NCBI GenBank assembly: GCA_040220895.1
Contig: JAVJVY010000019.1
Span: forward strand, 124,001-188,000
Source of the DNA: UBA11591 sp040220895
GTDB lineage: Bacteria; Bacteroidota; Bacteroidia; Flavobacteriales_E; Vicingaceae
Length of the DNA stretch: 64,000 nucleotides
Reading direction: 5' to 3'
The notes under the pieces were generated by a model. It searched no databases. It saw nothing but the letters and a program-made list of their open reading frames with translations, and was not told the DNA's origin. Shown piece by piece: positions 26,054 through 35,884 of this stretch. Position 1 is the stretch's first letter. Each line of letters opens with the position of its first letter. The position numbers and the translations under genes were made by a program.

Positions 26054-29000
26054 ATGAAGAAATGCTTTTTTTCACACATAAGGAAAATGGACTTATTAAT
26101 TAAAACCGGTTGCTTTCTTCTAATGGTTGCTAATTTGACTTCTACTTTTGGCGAGGTAAATTTTTCCCAAAAAGATGGGCTACCCAGTAATAATATTCAC
26201 GATTTGTTAGTTGATAAATTTGGCATTTTATGGATTGCAACTGATTTGGGCGTGAGCAGTTATAACGGAAAACAATTTAGAAATTATAGTGTTTCAGATG
26301 GGCTTGTCGAGGCAACTATATACGAAATCTATGAAGATGATGTTGGAAGATTGTGGTTTGTTGGTGAATCTGGCCAAATCTGTTATTTAGATAAAGGGAA
26401 AATATGGAAATATCAGTATAACCGTTCCATTGATTCCATCAGGGGAAAAAGTTCATCACGACATATAGATTTTACTTGTGATAAAAACGATAACTTAAAG
26501 ATTTCCTTTAATAATTCGGGTATTATAGAGATTGACCGCAAAGGTAAAGCGAAGATCAAACACGTTTTAGATAGATCTACTAAAACCAAAGAGTATTATA
26601 TCCGAAATGTTGCAAAAAACACACCTTTTCTATACACAGAATCTAGTTTCGGAAAGAGTTTAGCACTTTCGAGACAATATCAATTTGAGGCTATTTTAGG
26701 TCAAGATACCATATACATCTCCTCGGGAGAAAGACAGAGTTCGATTGAATTATGTGGAGCACAAATATTCACGAACAAACTATATATCCACTTTGGATCA
26801 AGTATTTATACTTTAAATGAAAATTTCGAGAAACTCGCTACGTTTGATAGTAAAATCACAGATTTCGCCATTTTAAAAGATTGTATAGTTGTTTGTCTTT
26901 ATGGAGGTGGGGTAAAATTTCTAAATAGAATAAAAAAGTCAAGTCAGAATACTAAAACATATCTAGATAATAGAATTGTTACAAGTATTGCTATTGATGC
27001 AGATCATGGATATTGGGTAGGCACGATTGAATCAGGACTTTTTTATTTGCCGAATAACGAATCAAAATACTTCAATTTTCCAGATACAATAAATCCAAAG
27101 ATAACTTCTTTTGATGTGGTAGATAATAAAACTCTACTTGGAAATATTAAAGGAGATGTGATACTTTTTGATTCAGATTCCATTAGCAGAATATTTAGAA
27201 GTTCTCTATATCCTAATACCGAAATACAAGATGTTGCAATTTTCAGAGATAAAAACATCATTTTAACACGAAATCATGCTATCAGTTTTGATGAGAAGTT
27301 TAATGAAAAAAAACTTTTTGGAGCTAGAAACAGTTTTTTCTCTTTTAAAAAAATTATTAAAAGTGAAGATAATGCATATTTATTGGGAAAAAGCCTAATT
27401 GAATTTCATAATATTAATTCCCCAAAATTTATCCTATCTAATGATAGTGGCTTATTCTATTATAATAATATGGTAAAGCTTGGTGATAAGGTTTTCCTAT
27501 TGAGTTCTGAAAAGGGGATAACATCAATCCGGGATGGTGAAATCTATGACGACAATTTCAAACAATTCGACAATATTCATGTGACGACTTTTATAGTAAT
27601 TAATGACCTTTTAATAGCTGGAACCAAAAATCTGGGCATTTACATGTTAGATCTGCGATCTTCTGTATCCAAGAGGCTAACAATAAATAGAAAAGAATTA
27701 TTTACGCATATAACTGATATTTCTGTTGAAAGCCCCACAAAAATCTGGTTGTCAAGTATGACTGGAATTTACTATCTAAAATTAAATCCAAACAATCACT
27801 TTGATTATAATTTGATTGCTTTTAATCGAATGGACGGACTTCAAACAGATAAAATTGATAGACTTAAATTATATGGTGACACACTTTATATTATTTCAAA
27901 TCTAGGATTGTCCAAACAACCTAAAAATACCTTTTTGTCCATAAAAAGTTCTATTTATTTTAACATTGATAAAGTGGTGACGAATTATCATTCTCTTGAG
28001 TCTTTAGCAGAATACCATTTAGCCTACAACATGAATAATTTAACAATCTCATTTTCAGCAAATGATTTAAGGGACGCAAAAAGCATCGTCTATTCATATT
28101 CGTTTGGAGATCGAAACAGCTCCTGGAATATAATTGGTAAAAATTATTTCTCATTTAGTGATCTGAATCCAGGGAGCTATATTTTAAAATTTAAATGCAC
28201 GAATTCTAAAAACGAAACAAGTGAAATTAAAACGATTGTTTTTCATATTGCACCTCCCTTTTGGAAGAAGTGGTGGTTTGTATCGATGGAGGCTTTATTG
28301 ACTCTTTCTATTGTCACGGGTGTTTTTATTAAAAGAGGAAAACTTGAAAAGACCAGGGCATCGCGAGAAATTGAGATTAGTAGTAAAATGAGAGAATTAG
28401 AAATGAAAGCCTTGAGGTCTCAAATGAATCCTCACTTTCTGTTCAATGCTTTGAACTCTATTTATTCGATGATCAATTCAGGCGATCAAAGCAAAGCGGG
28501 TCAATTTCTAATTCGATTTTCAAAACTTCTTCGAATTGTAATTAATCAGTCCATGAGTGTAAAAGTTACTTTGACCGAAGAGTTAAAATTGCTCCAGATT
28601 TATATAGAACTCGAACAAATGCGTTTCAATGATTCCTTTGTATTTGAGATGTTTGTCGATGATACTCTTGAACCCGATTTATTGTTGGTTCCGAGTTTTA
28701 TAATCCAACCATTTGTAGAAAATGCAATAATTCATGGCTTAAAAAGAAAGAAAGGCGATGATAAAAAACTACAACTTTTAATCCGAGATGCCGGAGATAA
28801 GATTGAATGCAAAGTAATTGATAATGGAGTAGGCAGAGCACAGGCCGCTTTGAATAAGAGTGCGGTAGGTGATACTAATAAATCAGTTGCAATGTCTAAT
28901 ACTTCGCGCCGCCTTGAAATGGTAAACATGGGGAAAGAAGACCCCATTGTTGCTGTCGAACTTATCGATCTTTTAGACGAAGCGAGAAATCCAAAAGGAA

Positions 29001-29080
29001 CAGAAGTAATACTTCGCATTATCAAAGAAGAAATCGAGGAAAGTGAATTACAACGCCTGTCCTTGGAAAGAACGGCTTAA
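26054..29080 (+). CDS. Two-component propeller sensor histidine kinase (LytS-type)
   Basis: A 1008-residue membrane sensor. After an N-terminal hydrophobic export signal, residues about 35-640 carry regulator-propeller repeats (SQKDGLPSNNIHDLLVDKFG, WIATDLGVSSYNG), then a Y_Y_Y beta domain (about 645-735), one transmembrane helix (WWFVSMEALLTLSIVTGVFI, about 740-760), and a His_kinase (LytS/YehU) domain: phospho-accepting H794 in SQMNPHFLFNALNS and the ATP-site N-box QPFVENAIIHGL. Such kinases normally signal to a LytTR regulator, but none is adjacent: the next gene is convergent DUF389. Base composition is visibly more AT-rich than its neighbours. ATG at 26054 is preferred over the upstream GTG at 26036; ATG at 26087 is also possible. 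Confidence 0.88.
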   Translation: MKKCFFSHIRKMDLLIKTGCFLLMVANLTSTFGEVNFSQKDGLPSNNIHDLLVDKFGILWIATDLGVSSYNGKQFRNYSVSDGLVEATIYEIYEDDVGRLWFVGESGQICYLDKGKIWKYQYNRSIDSIRGKSSSRHIDFTCDKNDNLKISFNNSGIIEIDRKGKAKIKHVLDRSTKTKEYYIRNVAKNTPFLYTESSFGKSLALSRQYQFEAILGQDTIYISSGERQSSIELCGAQIFTNKLYIHFGSSIYTLNENFEKLATFDSKITDFAILKDCIVVCLYGGGVKFLNRIKKSSQNTKTYLDNRIVTSIAIDADHGYWVGTIESGLFYLPNNESKYFNFPDTINPKITSFDVVDNKTLLGNIKGDVILFDSDSISRIFRSSLYPNTEIQDVAIFRDKNIILTRNHAISFDEKFNEKKLFGARNSFFSFKKIIKSEDNAYLLGKSLIEFHNINSPKFILSNDSGLFYYNNMVKLGDKVFLLSSEKGITSIRDGEIYDDNFKQFDNIHVTTFIVINDLLIAGTKNLGIYMLDLRSSVSKRLTINRKELFTHITDISVESPTKIWLSSMTGIYYLKLNPNNHFDYNLIAFNRMDGLQTDKIDRLKLYGDTLYIISNLGLSKQPKNTFLSIKSSIYFNIDKVVTNYHSLESLAEYHLAYNMNNLTISFSANDLRDAKSIVYSYSFGDRNSSWNIIGKNYFSFSDLNPGSYILKFKCTNSKNETSEIKTIVFHIAPPFWKKWWFVSMEALLTLSIVTGVFIKRGKLEKTRASREIEISSKMRELEMKALRSQMNPHFLFNALNSIYSMINSGDQSKAGQFLIRFSKLLRIVINQSMSVKVTLTEELKLLQIYIELEQMRFNDSFVFEMFVDDTLEPDLLLVPSFIIQPFVENAIIHGLKRKKGDDKKLQLLIRDAGDKIECKVIDNGVGRAQAALNKSAVGDTNKSVAMSNTSRRLEMVNMGKEDPIVAVELIDLLDEARNPKGTEVILRIIKEEIEESELQRLSLERTA

Positions 29081-29100
29081 TACAATTCTCTGAGACCCCG

Positions 29101-30528
29101 CTAATACTCCAACACCTGCACCGTGTCCTTGTCCAGGCGGATGCTCAGCCACTTGCTGATGTTCTTGAGTTCCACACTTTTTTCACGGCGCGATGTCTTG
29201 GGCTTGAAATTGACCAGAATAGAAGGGATGGTATCGGTACGCAAGGTATCGTTCATCGAAGTCACTTCGATGACGTTGGCAAAGGAAAATTTCTGGATGT
29301 CTTTGAAATGAAAGGTCATTTCGGCCTGCAACTGGGTCATGGGAATGATGCCCATGGTGCGAACGCGGGTAAGTTCGTCTTCCAGCAGCTGTATCTTCAG
29401 GTCCTTGTCCTGGATTGTGGTTTGATTCTTGGTATAGATGTCTTCCAAAATGCTCATTTTGAGTTCCTTATTCAAGGTGGAAAAACCTTCCTGAATCCGC
29501 TCCCCCTCATCGCGTTCCTGGTGAATGATAACCTTTGTTTTTTTAGTCATGGGGAAGCGTTCATTGCCGCTGATTCGATAATCGGTTAATCGGTCCCTCA
29601 TGAAAAGCTCTTTGTCTTCGTCCACCTTGCTGCCAATGTAGTACAAGTCAATGACTGAAGCACTGTCGTTATAGGTGATCTTCTTGCTGATCAATTCACT
29701 TCCATCAAAAAAGCATTGTTCTGCAATGAAGCGCTCCGCATTGATGACGTAGCGTGTTTCCTGAATTACGCGATAAAAAATCCAAATGCTTGGAATAATG
29801 GTTACAACAAGAAAGGCAATCAATCCAATTCGGTACTTTCTGGCTTTGTTGACCTCCATTTGATCGATTTTAGGAAATTTCAGATAGCGAACCACCAAAT
29901 AGGTTGAAAGTGCGATAAAGACCGAATTGATGAAAAAGAGGTAAGTGGCACCTAAGAAGTAAGACCAATTCAGATTGGCCAAACCGTAACCCGCCGTGCA
30001 CAAAGGTGGCATCAGGGCTGTAGCGATGGCAACGCCGGGAACAACGTTGCTTTTTTCCTTTCGTGATCCGGCAATGATTCCCGCAAAACCACCGAAAAAG
30101 GCTACTAGCACATCTAAAATGGTTGGCCTGGTTCTGCTCAATAGCTCTGACTGTTCAAAGTCCAGGGGTGTGATAGAAAAATACAAGGCAGATGTCAGTA
30201 CACTCAAAACGATGGCAATGGCAAAGTTTCTCAGCGATTTATTCAGCGTTGCCCAGTCATTGATGGCAAGTGAAAGCCCCACCCCTAGAATTGGACCCAT
30301 CAACGGTGAAATAAGCATGGCACCGATGATGACGGCCACCGAATTAACATTGAGTCCTATGCTGGCAATAAGGATGGAAAATGCAAGAATCCATGCGGCT
30401 GGGCCCCTGAAGGTGATGTCCCGTTTTATTCCCGCAATGGTGGCTTCAGGGTCAGTTCCGCCCTTGATGCTGAGCTCGCTGATTAAAAAACCCTTTATCA
30501 GGGCAATGGATTTTCTGATTGGGTCCAT
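29101..30528 (-). CDS. DUF389 family membrane protein
   Basis: A 475-residue protein whose residues about 35-260 form a DUF389 domain: several hydrophobic helices with the small-residue-rich motifs SIGLNVNSVAVIIGAMLISPLMGPI and FGGFAGIIAGSRKEKSN, and GVAIATALMPPLCTAGYGL. The C-terminal 200 residues are soluble and partly coiled-coil (IYTKNQTTIQDKDLKIQLLEDELTRV). DUF389 proteins are common inner-membrane proteins of unproven function. It is convergent with the sensor kinase (20 bases between stops) and lies downstream of the 1703-residue protein gene's stop region, reading in the same direction but upstream of nothing obviously related. Confidence 0.88.
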   Translation of the reverse strand: MDPIRKSIALIKGFLISELSIKGGTDPEATIAGIKRDITFRGPAAWILAFSILIASIGLNVNSVAVIIGAMLISPLMGPILGVGLSLAINDWATLNKSLRNFAIAIVLSVLTSALYFSITPLDFEQSELLSRTRPTILDVLVAFFGGFAGIIAGSRKEKSNVVPGVAIATALMPPLCTAGYGLANLNWSYFLGATYLFFINSVFIALSTYLVVRYLKFPKIDQMEVNKARKYRIGLIAFLVVTIIPSIWIFYRVIQETRYVINAERFIAEQCFFDGSELISKKITYNDSASVIDLYYIGSKVDEDKELFMRDRLTDYRISGNERFPMTKKTKVIIHQERDEGERIQEGFSTLNKELKMSILEDIYTKNQTTIQDKDLKIQLLEDELTRVRTMGIIPMTQLQAEMTFHFKDIQKFSFANVIEVTSMNDTLRTDTIPSILVNFKPKTSRREKSVELKNISKWLSIRLDKDTVQVLEY

Positions 30529-30568
30529 ACGTTGATAAACTAAAGATAACCCAGAAGTTGATAAATCC

Positions 30569-33500
30569 CTAGTTGGTAAAGATTTTTACGGATTTACTAA
30601 AGGTAGAAGATCTGACCTCAACGATCAGGAATGCGTCTGACACTATTGGTTGGATGGTTTGGTTGAAAATGCGTGCTTCATCAAAGGTAAGTTCTTGTAA
30701 AACCTGGCCGAGACTATTGGATATTCGAACATACAACGCAGTGGAACGATCAAAATTCCCATTTAAATGAATCATGCCTTGTGAATAAAACACTTCCAGG
30801 TTATCCAAACCATTTCCTTCTCTACTAATACCGGGAATTACAGAAACATCAACCATTGCAATCGAAGTATCCGCGCACTGATCACCATAGGCAACAAGTT
30901 TGACCTTAAAAGATCCGGTTTTTTTGTAAATGTGAGCTGGAGATGCTTCGATACTGGTGTTTCCATCGCCAAAATCCCAAAGGTATTTATTTGCATTTAG
31001 CGATTGATTGTCAAACCTGAATTCATTTGCTCCTAAAACGGTCGGTTGAAATGTAAATGCAGAATTAACATACTCCCCTTCGACTATTTCAACGGATGTG
31101 GCCATATCCCCACAAATACCATTGCTGCTGACATGAATAGTGTACTTTCCGGGTGAAAGGTTCACCAGTTGACTTTCACTGCCTTGCGCAGTTTCAACAA
31201 ACAAGGTATCGCCATTTTCATCCAGCCAGGTATAGGTATGCGGACCATTTCCAAAACCCTTGGCAGTGATCATGGCATCATTTGCTCCAAAGCAGGATAT
31301 ACGCTTGGCATCAACTTGGATAGGATTGCTGTGCTGCAGATAGATTCGGTCCCTTCCCAAGGTGTCATTCATGGCCCAGTTGTAAGCGTTATTTGAGGCT
31401 TCGAGCTTTTTGGAAGTCATCAAAAGACTATCTGTTAATACCAGGCAATGATTGTTTTCATTCCAGGTTTTAATGCCGTCAAATTCAAGCTGATAATTGT
31501 AGGTTTTTAAAGAAGGGTATAAGGTCCAAATCTCCAGCGGCAAGGACACCCCTTGGTTTGGACTTAACGAATTGAAATAGACACGTGAGGTATCAGAAAG
31601 GCTGATCGATGCAATGTTTGGGAAGGTGCCTACTGTGCTGCCCAGTTTTCTGGATTCACCAAAGGTGCCGTCAAAATTGATTGAATTACTGGTATCACCG
31701 AATTGCAATACGCTATAATCCTGATAGCCATTGTGCCCCGAGTAGGTAAGTGTCATTTTGAGGGGGTGTCGAATTTCCAACAGGGGTGAAGCTGCGCGGG
31801 TATTGTAGTCGTCTTGTGCGTCTATTTTATCGGCCTCGTCAAATGTCAGGGAACCACCACCGCTAGCCGCCTGAACCCAGAATCCTTCGGCAGAATAAAT
31901 GGTGTCGATGCCGTCACCATTGACCGACCAGTAATTTCCTCCAACATCGGCCCTGCGCACATATGCTTCATTTGCCTGGATATTCGTTTTATTGACATCG
32001 GACCATAGAATAGGTGAGGCATACGGATTGGCAACCAAATGCCATCCTTGTTCGGCAGTAGGCCCTGTTGATGTGTGACTTAGTGTTCCGGTACCAAGTG
32101 ATCCCTGATGAAGAGGACCAGAAACATCGATGGTCTTGGGTGCATTAAAAAGGTAAACATACCATCCCTGACCTGGGGTAACTGAATTTGTCACATTGGT
32201 GGCTGGTTGGTAACCCGTGGTATACGAACCGGTTCTGGCCGTTTCGTCGTAGGTATACACCGAACCGTATTTCCAGGTCGGGCGATTAGAGCCCGGAAAT
32301 CCCGCCGTAATTATCTCTTGGTTCCAATCGTCTAAGGTAGCTCCGGTGACGGGCGATCCAAGCATGTAATATCCCACGTCTTCGTTCAAAAATCGTTGGA
32401 CTGTGACAGATCCATTTATTTGACTACCCCCATTTAATTCCTTGATGTAAGCAGTTTGATTCACATCAGAAAGGAAAGTCAGGCTGTTGTTCGAATTAAA
32501 AACACTTCCTCCTGTAAGTTCCATTGAATTGGACAATACCACTGCGCCTGAATTGATGGCTACATTGTTGCCTCCTGAACACAACATATCGTAAACATCA
32601 ACGGTCGCATCAATTTGTTGAGCAGCTGAACCGTCAAAAGTTAATAGCGATTTGTGCAGTAAAATGGAACCATTTATTTGCATATCCCCGCCTATGTTCA
32701 GTGCATTGTTATCGCCGCTGTGCATGTCCAGTGTAACACCATTGTTAACGATTAAATTATTTTGGACGGCGATGGCCGTGTCGGCAGTTTTGGTTCCACT
32801 TCCACTCGCAACAAGGTTATTGAAGACCTCCTGGGAGCTGTTACTTATAAGTTGATTACTTCCACCCAGAGTAACAGTGCCATTTCTCGCAATGAACACC
32901 CCACCCGAATTGTTCCAGTTTCCTTTCAGGTTGATGGACCTGTTATTGACAGAAACGTCGAAAGTACTTCCCAGAACGGTCAAGTCACCATTTACGATAA
33001 TGTTACCGCCAAGTGATTTGATTGAGTTCGTGCTCGTACCGTCGATAACTAAATGATGATAGGTACCGCTAACGGCATTCTTTATTGTCTGATTAAGATT
33101 GCCGCCCCGGGCATAAGTCACTGTATTACCCGGACTGGTAGCGTAGAGTCTTCCGGTAACAAGCACCGAATTACCAGCAGTTAAAGAAGCATTATTCAAA
33201 TTGTACCAACTTGCATTGGCATTTTGACCGGTAATGTTTTCCGTAGCGGTGACGTTTCCATTATTAAATACTTGCGAGTTATTCCTAAGGTCTAAATTTC
33301 CGGCAGTTTTGACCAAATTGACATCTGAATCAATGGTGTATGTACCTCCATTGAATCTCAAAATACCGGTTTGTCCAAGCCACGAACCCGATCCGGAAAT
33401 GGTATTTCCTGAAGTCTGCATGGTTAGTCGATTGGTGCCGGTAATTGCTCCGCCATTGGTCAGATCACCCCGGACATCCAAACGACTGGTTGCCATGTCA

Positions 33501-35680
33501 AGCGTCGCGCCTGACAGCACGATGACGCTATTGATGGTGGTATTTGCAACCAAGGTTACCGTGTGACCGGATTGAATTTCTACGTTGCTCGAATTCGATG
33601 GAACGCAGCTACAGTCCCAAGTTGTCGTTAGATCCCAGTCATCCGATGTCACACTTTTGATAAGTGCATAAATATTTACGTCCAGATCAATGGATGAAGA
33701 AGTGCCACATCCGGTCATTGCCGTCAAGGCAACGTTTCCCGTACCGGCTGACCCCCAATCTACGGTGATGTTTGCTGAATTTCCTCCGCTGGCTTGACTT
33801 CCACCGGTAATGGTCCAGTTATACGTATATCCCGGGCTAGGCGTAGTGGAATAAGCAACCCCAGTTGAATTCTCTTCAACCCCTTTTAGACCAATGATCG
33901 TATCTGCCGGCAATGGATGCAGATCTACCGCCAGTTGCACCAGACTACCATATTCACAACCATTTGATTCTATGATAGCTACCTCACCCGTTATACCACC
34001 TGGACCCCAGTCTACTGTGATCGAACTTGTATTCCCACCAGTGGACTGACTTCCCCCTGTAATGGTCCAATCATAACTGGCTCCAGCAGTATTGACCACG
34101 CTGTAATTCACTCCACTGGTGTTTCCACAAACGGAATCAAGGCCTGAAATAATAGAAGTAACGGGCTTGGGCAAGGTACATTGCGTAGTGTCTCCAATGG
34201 CAAATTGCCTGGGAAAAGCTGAAAGCGAATCCCTGAATACGTTGGGTGCCACAGCCAAAGCATGTTTCCCTTCAATTTGCCAACTGGCAAATTCACTACT
34301 TCTTGATATTATCCGGGTGGATGGGTTGACAGTATAGCTGGAAAAGCCGTTGGCAATCACTTCAAGGTCATAATCCGTGCTGCTCAAGCTTGTGACTGAT
34401 GCTTCCCAATATCCTTCTGTAAAACTATGCCTGATGGAATCCACGCCGTCATTCAGAGGAAGGCCATTGTCTCCCGGCAATCCTTCGTTGAATGCAATAT
34501 TTAACTTGCCGCCGGTTAAGTTATTGAAGGTAACTAAAGCCGGACGGTAAATACCGCTGCTTCCAACCGGAAAAGTGATGGGAGTCGCGGTGGTATTTAT
34601 CCAGCGCTCAATATTTCCCACAACATGCCCTGATGTCCGATTCAAAAAACCCGTTACGGCTAAAGAAATGCCCAATGTCAACTTATTGTTGCCGGTGACC
34701 ATCAAACCGTTTTTTAGAATCAGGCTGTCCCGTACTTCAATGTCAGTATTCAATACAACGTTACCGGCAGACTTATCAATTTCAAGCCGATTGAACCGCT
34801 CTACAATAGTCGCATCTACGGTTTGAGAAGTGTTTCCGTTTAGGATGAATTTCGACGTTCCCTCGTTCAGCAATCCGCCGGAATTGGTAAAATCACCCCC
34901 CAAGGTAATTGTGTTGGCACCGGCATTAAAACTTCCTCCCCCCAATTCAAGGTCGTTTAACACAACGATGTCGTTTCCAAGATTCTTGTTACTTGAACCA
35001 CCGATGGTCAAATTGTAGTATTCCCCTGTAATTGGCAGAATGATGTTCTGGTTTCCAGTTCTGGCATAAATCACTTCATTTCCTGCGGCATCTGCTGAAA
35101 CGTCGCCGGTAGTCATGAACAATCTTCTTGCTTCCACAGTGGAATTGACGTCATTGATCCAGGTTGAATTATTGTTATTGCCGTTGATGTTACGCTCTGA
35201 AGTAATTGATCCGTGATTGGTAACGGTCAGTGCTCCGCGAATGATGAATTGACCACCACCGGTCTTGTAAAGGTCTGTGCCGCCAAGGATGTTCTTGTTC
35301 CCGTTTCTGATCTCTATGTCATTCCCATTGCTCACGATACCTTCACCGCTGATATTGGTGTTGGTTCCGGTCAACCAGATATCACCATTACCGGTATGTT
35401 CACCATCATTGTGGTAATCGTCAGTGATTTCAATGCGATTTCCATTATTGTCCAACAAGCCGTCACTTCTTATTTCAAGTCCACCGACGGTAGTGTTGAT
35501 ACTTAGGGTGACGGTATCGCCACTTTCAATAACAATCGTGTCTGTATTGGATGGAATACACGTACAATCCCAGGTTAAGGGATTTAGGAAAAGTCCGTCA
35601 TTGACAGAGGTCAGAACTTGTGCCTGGACCAGCGAAGGACATATCAATCCTATGAAAAAAGATAAAAAAGCAAGGCGCAT
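30569..35680 (-). CDS. Giant secreted G8/PKD-type protein, probable T9SS cargo
   Basis: A 1703-residue protein with a signal peptide (MRLAFLSFFIGLICPSLVQAQ). Two G8-like blocks (residues about 22-60 and 680-720) share TWDC.C.PSN...I.SG.TVTL; each leads into a long run of short beta repeats rich in GNLT, NNG and GG that fits a right-handed parallel beta-helix. Between the blocks are two Ig/PKD-like repeats with YNWTITGGSQASGGNSANITVDWG. Around residue 1590 a PKD domain has YLWDFGDGNTS and HIYKKTGSFKVKLVAYG. The last 80 residues (LEVFYSQGMIHLNG ... VKIFTN) resemble a diverged type A T9SS domain, though the usual YPNP is missing. Likely a surface adhesin or polysaccharide-binding protein. Confidence 0.85.
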   Translation of the reverse strand: MRLAFLSFFIGLICPSLVQAQVLTSVNDGLFLNPLTWDCTCIPSNTDTIVIESGDTVTLSINTTVGGLEIRSDGLLDNNGNRIEITDDYHNDGEHTGNGDIWLTGTNTNISGEGIVSNGNDIEIRNGNKNILGGTDLYKTGGGQFIIRGALTVTNHGSITSERNINGNNNNSTWINDVNSTVEARRLFMTTGDVSADAAGNEVIYARTGNQNIILPITGEYYNLTIGGSSNKNLGNDIVVLNDLELGGGSFNAGANTITLGGDFTNSGGLLNEGTSKFILNGNTSQTVDATIVERFNRLEIDKSAGNVVLNTDIEVRDSLILKNGLMVTGNNKLTLGISLAVTGFLNRTSGHVVGNIERWINTTATPITFPVGSSGIYRPALVTFNNLTGGKLNIAFNEGLPGDNGLPLNDGVDSIRHSFTEGYWEASVTSLSSTDYDLEVIANGFSSYTVNPSTRIISRSSEFASWQIEGKHALAVAPNVFRDSLSAFPRQFAIGDTTQCTLPKPVTSIISGLDSVCGNTSGVNYSVVNTAGASYDWTITGGSQSTGGNTSSITVDWGPGGITGEVAIIESNGCEYGSLVQLAVDLHPLPADTIIGLKGVEENSTGVAYSTTPSPGYTYNWTITGGSQASGGNSANITVDWGSAGTGNVALTAMTGCGTSSSIDLDVNIYALIKSVTSDDWDLTTTWDCSCVPSNSSNVEIQSGHTVTLVANTTINSVIVLSGATLDMATSRLDVRGDLTNGGAITGTNRLTMQTSGNTISGSGSWLGQTGILRFNGGTYTIDSDVNLVKTAGNLDLRNNSQVFNNGNVTATENITGQNANASWYNLNNASLTAGNSVLVTGRLYATSPGNTVTYARGGNLNQTIKNAVSGTYHHLVIDGTSTNSIKSLGGNIIVNGDLTVLGSTFDVSVNNRSINLKGNWNNSGGVFIARNGTVTLGGSNQLISNSSQEVFNNLVASGSGTKTADTAIAVQNNLIVNNGVTLDMHSGDNNALNIGGDMQINGSILLHKSLLTFDGSAAQQIDATVDVYDMLCSGGNNVAINSGAVVLSNSMELTGGSVFNSNNSLTFLSDVNQTAYIKELNGGSQINGSVTVQRFLNEDVGYYMLGSPVTGATLDDWNQEIITAGFPGSNRPTWKYGSVYTYDETARTGSYTTGYQPATNVTNSVTPGQGWYVYLFNAPKTIDVSGPLHQGSLGTGTLSHTSTGPTAEQGWHLVANPYASPILWSDVNKTNIQANEAYVRRADVGGNYWSVNGDGIDTIYSAEGFWVQAASGGGSLTFDEADKIDAQDDYNTRAASPLLEIRHPLKMTLTYSGHNGYQDYSVLQFGDTSNSINFDGTFGESRKLGSTVGTFPNIASISLSDTSRVYFNSLSPNQGVSLPLEIWTLYPSLKTYNYQLEFDGIKTWNENNHCLVLTDSLLMTSKKLEASNNAYNWAMNDTLGRDRIYLQHSNPIQVDAKRISCFGANDAMITAKGFGNGPHTYTWLDENGDTLFVETAQGSESQLVNLSPGKYTIHVSSNGICGDMATSVEIVEGEYVNSAFTFQPTVLGANEFRFDNQSLNANKYLWDFGDGNTSIEASPAHIYKKTGSFKVKLVAYGDQCADTSIAMVDVSVIPGISREGNGLDNLEVFYSQGMIHLNGNFDRSTALYVRISNSLGQVLQELTFDEARIFNQTIQPIVSDAFLIVEVRSSTFSKSVKIFTN

Positions 35681-35884
35681 GACGGCTAAACTATGGGCAT
35701 CGTAAATTTCCGAAATTTAATTTAATATACGCAAGGGTTAAGATACAGGTTACCAAAAGGTTAATAAATACATGTCTAGACAATTATTTAGCTTTGGCTA
35801 ACAAATTGATGAGCAGTTTTTTAGACAACTGTTTCCTTTATTAAAAATTAAACAAAAATTGTTGCAAGAAGGTATTAGAGCTTC

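Noticed and set aside
29996..30535. 179-codon open frame opposite the DUF389 gene
   Set aside because: Antisense shadow of a conserved membrane protein; composition is Met/Ser/Ala-rich as expected of such shadows.
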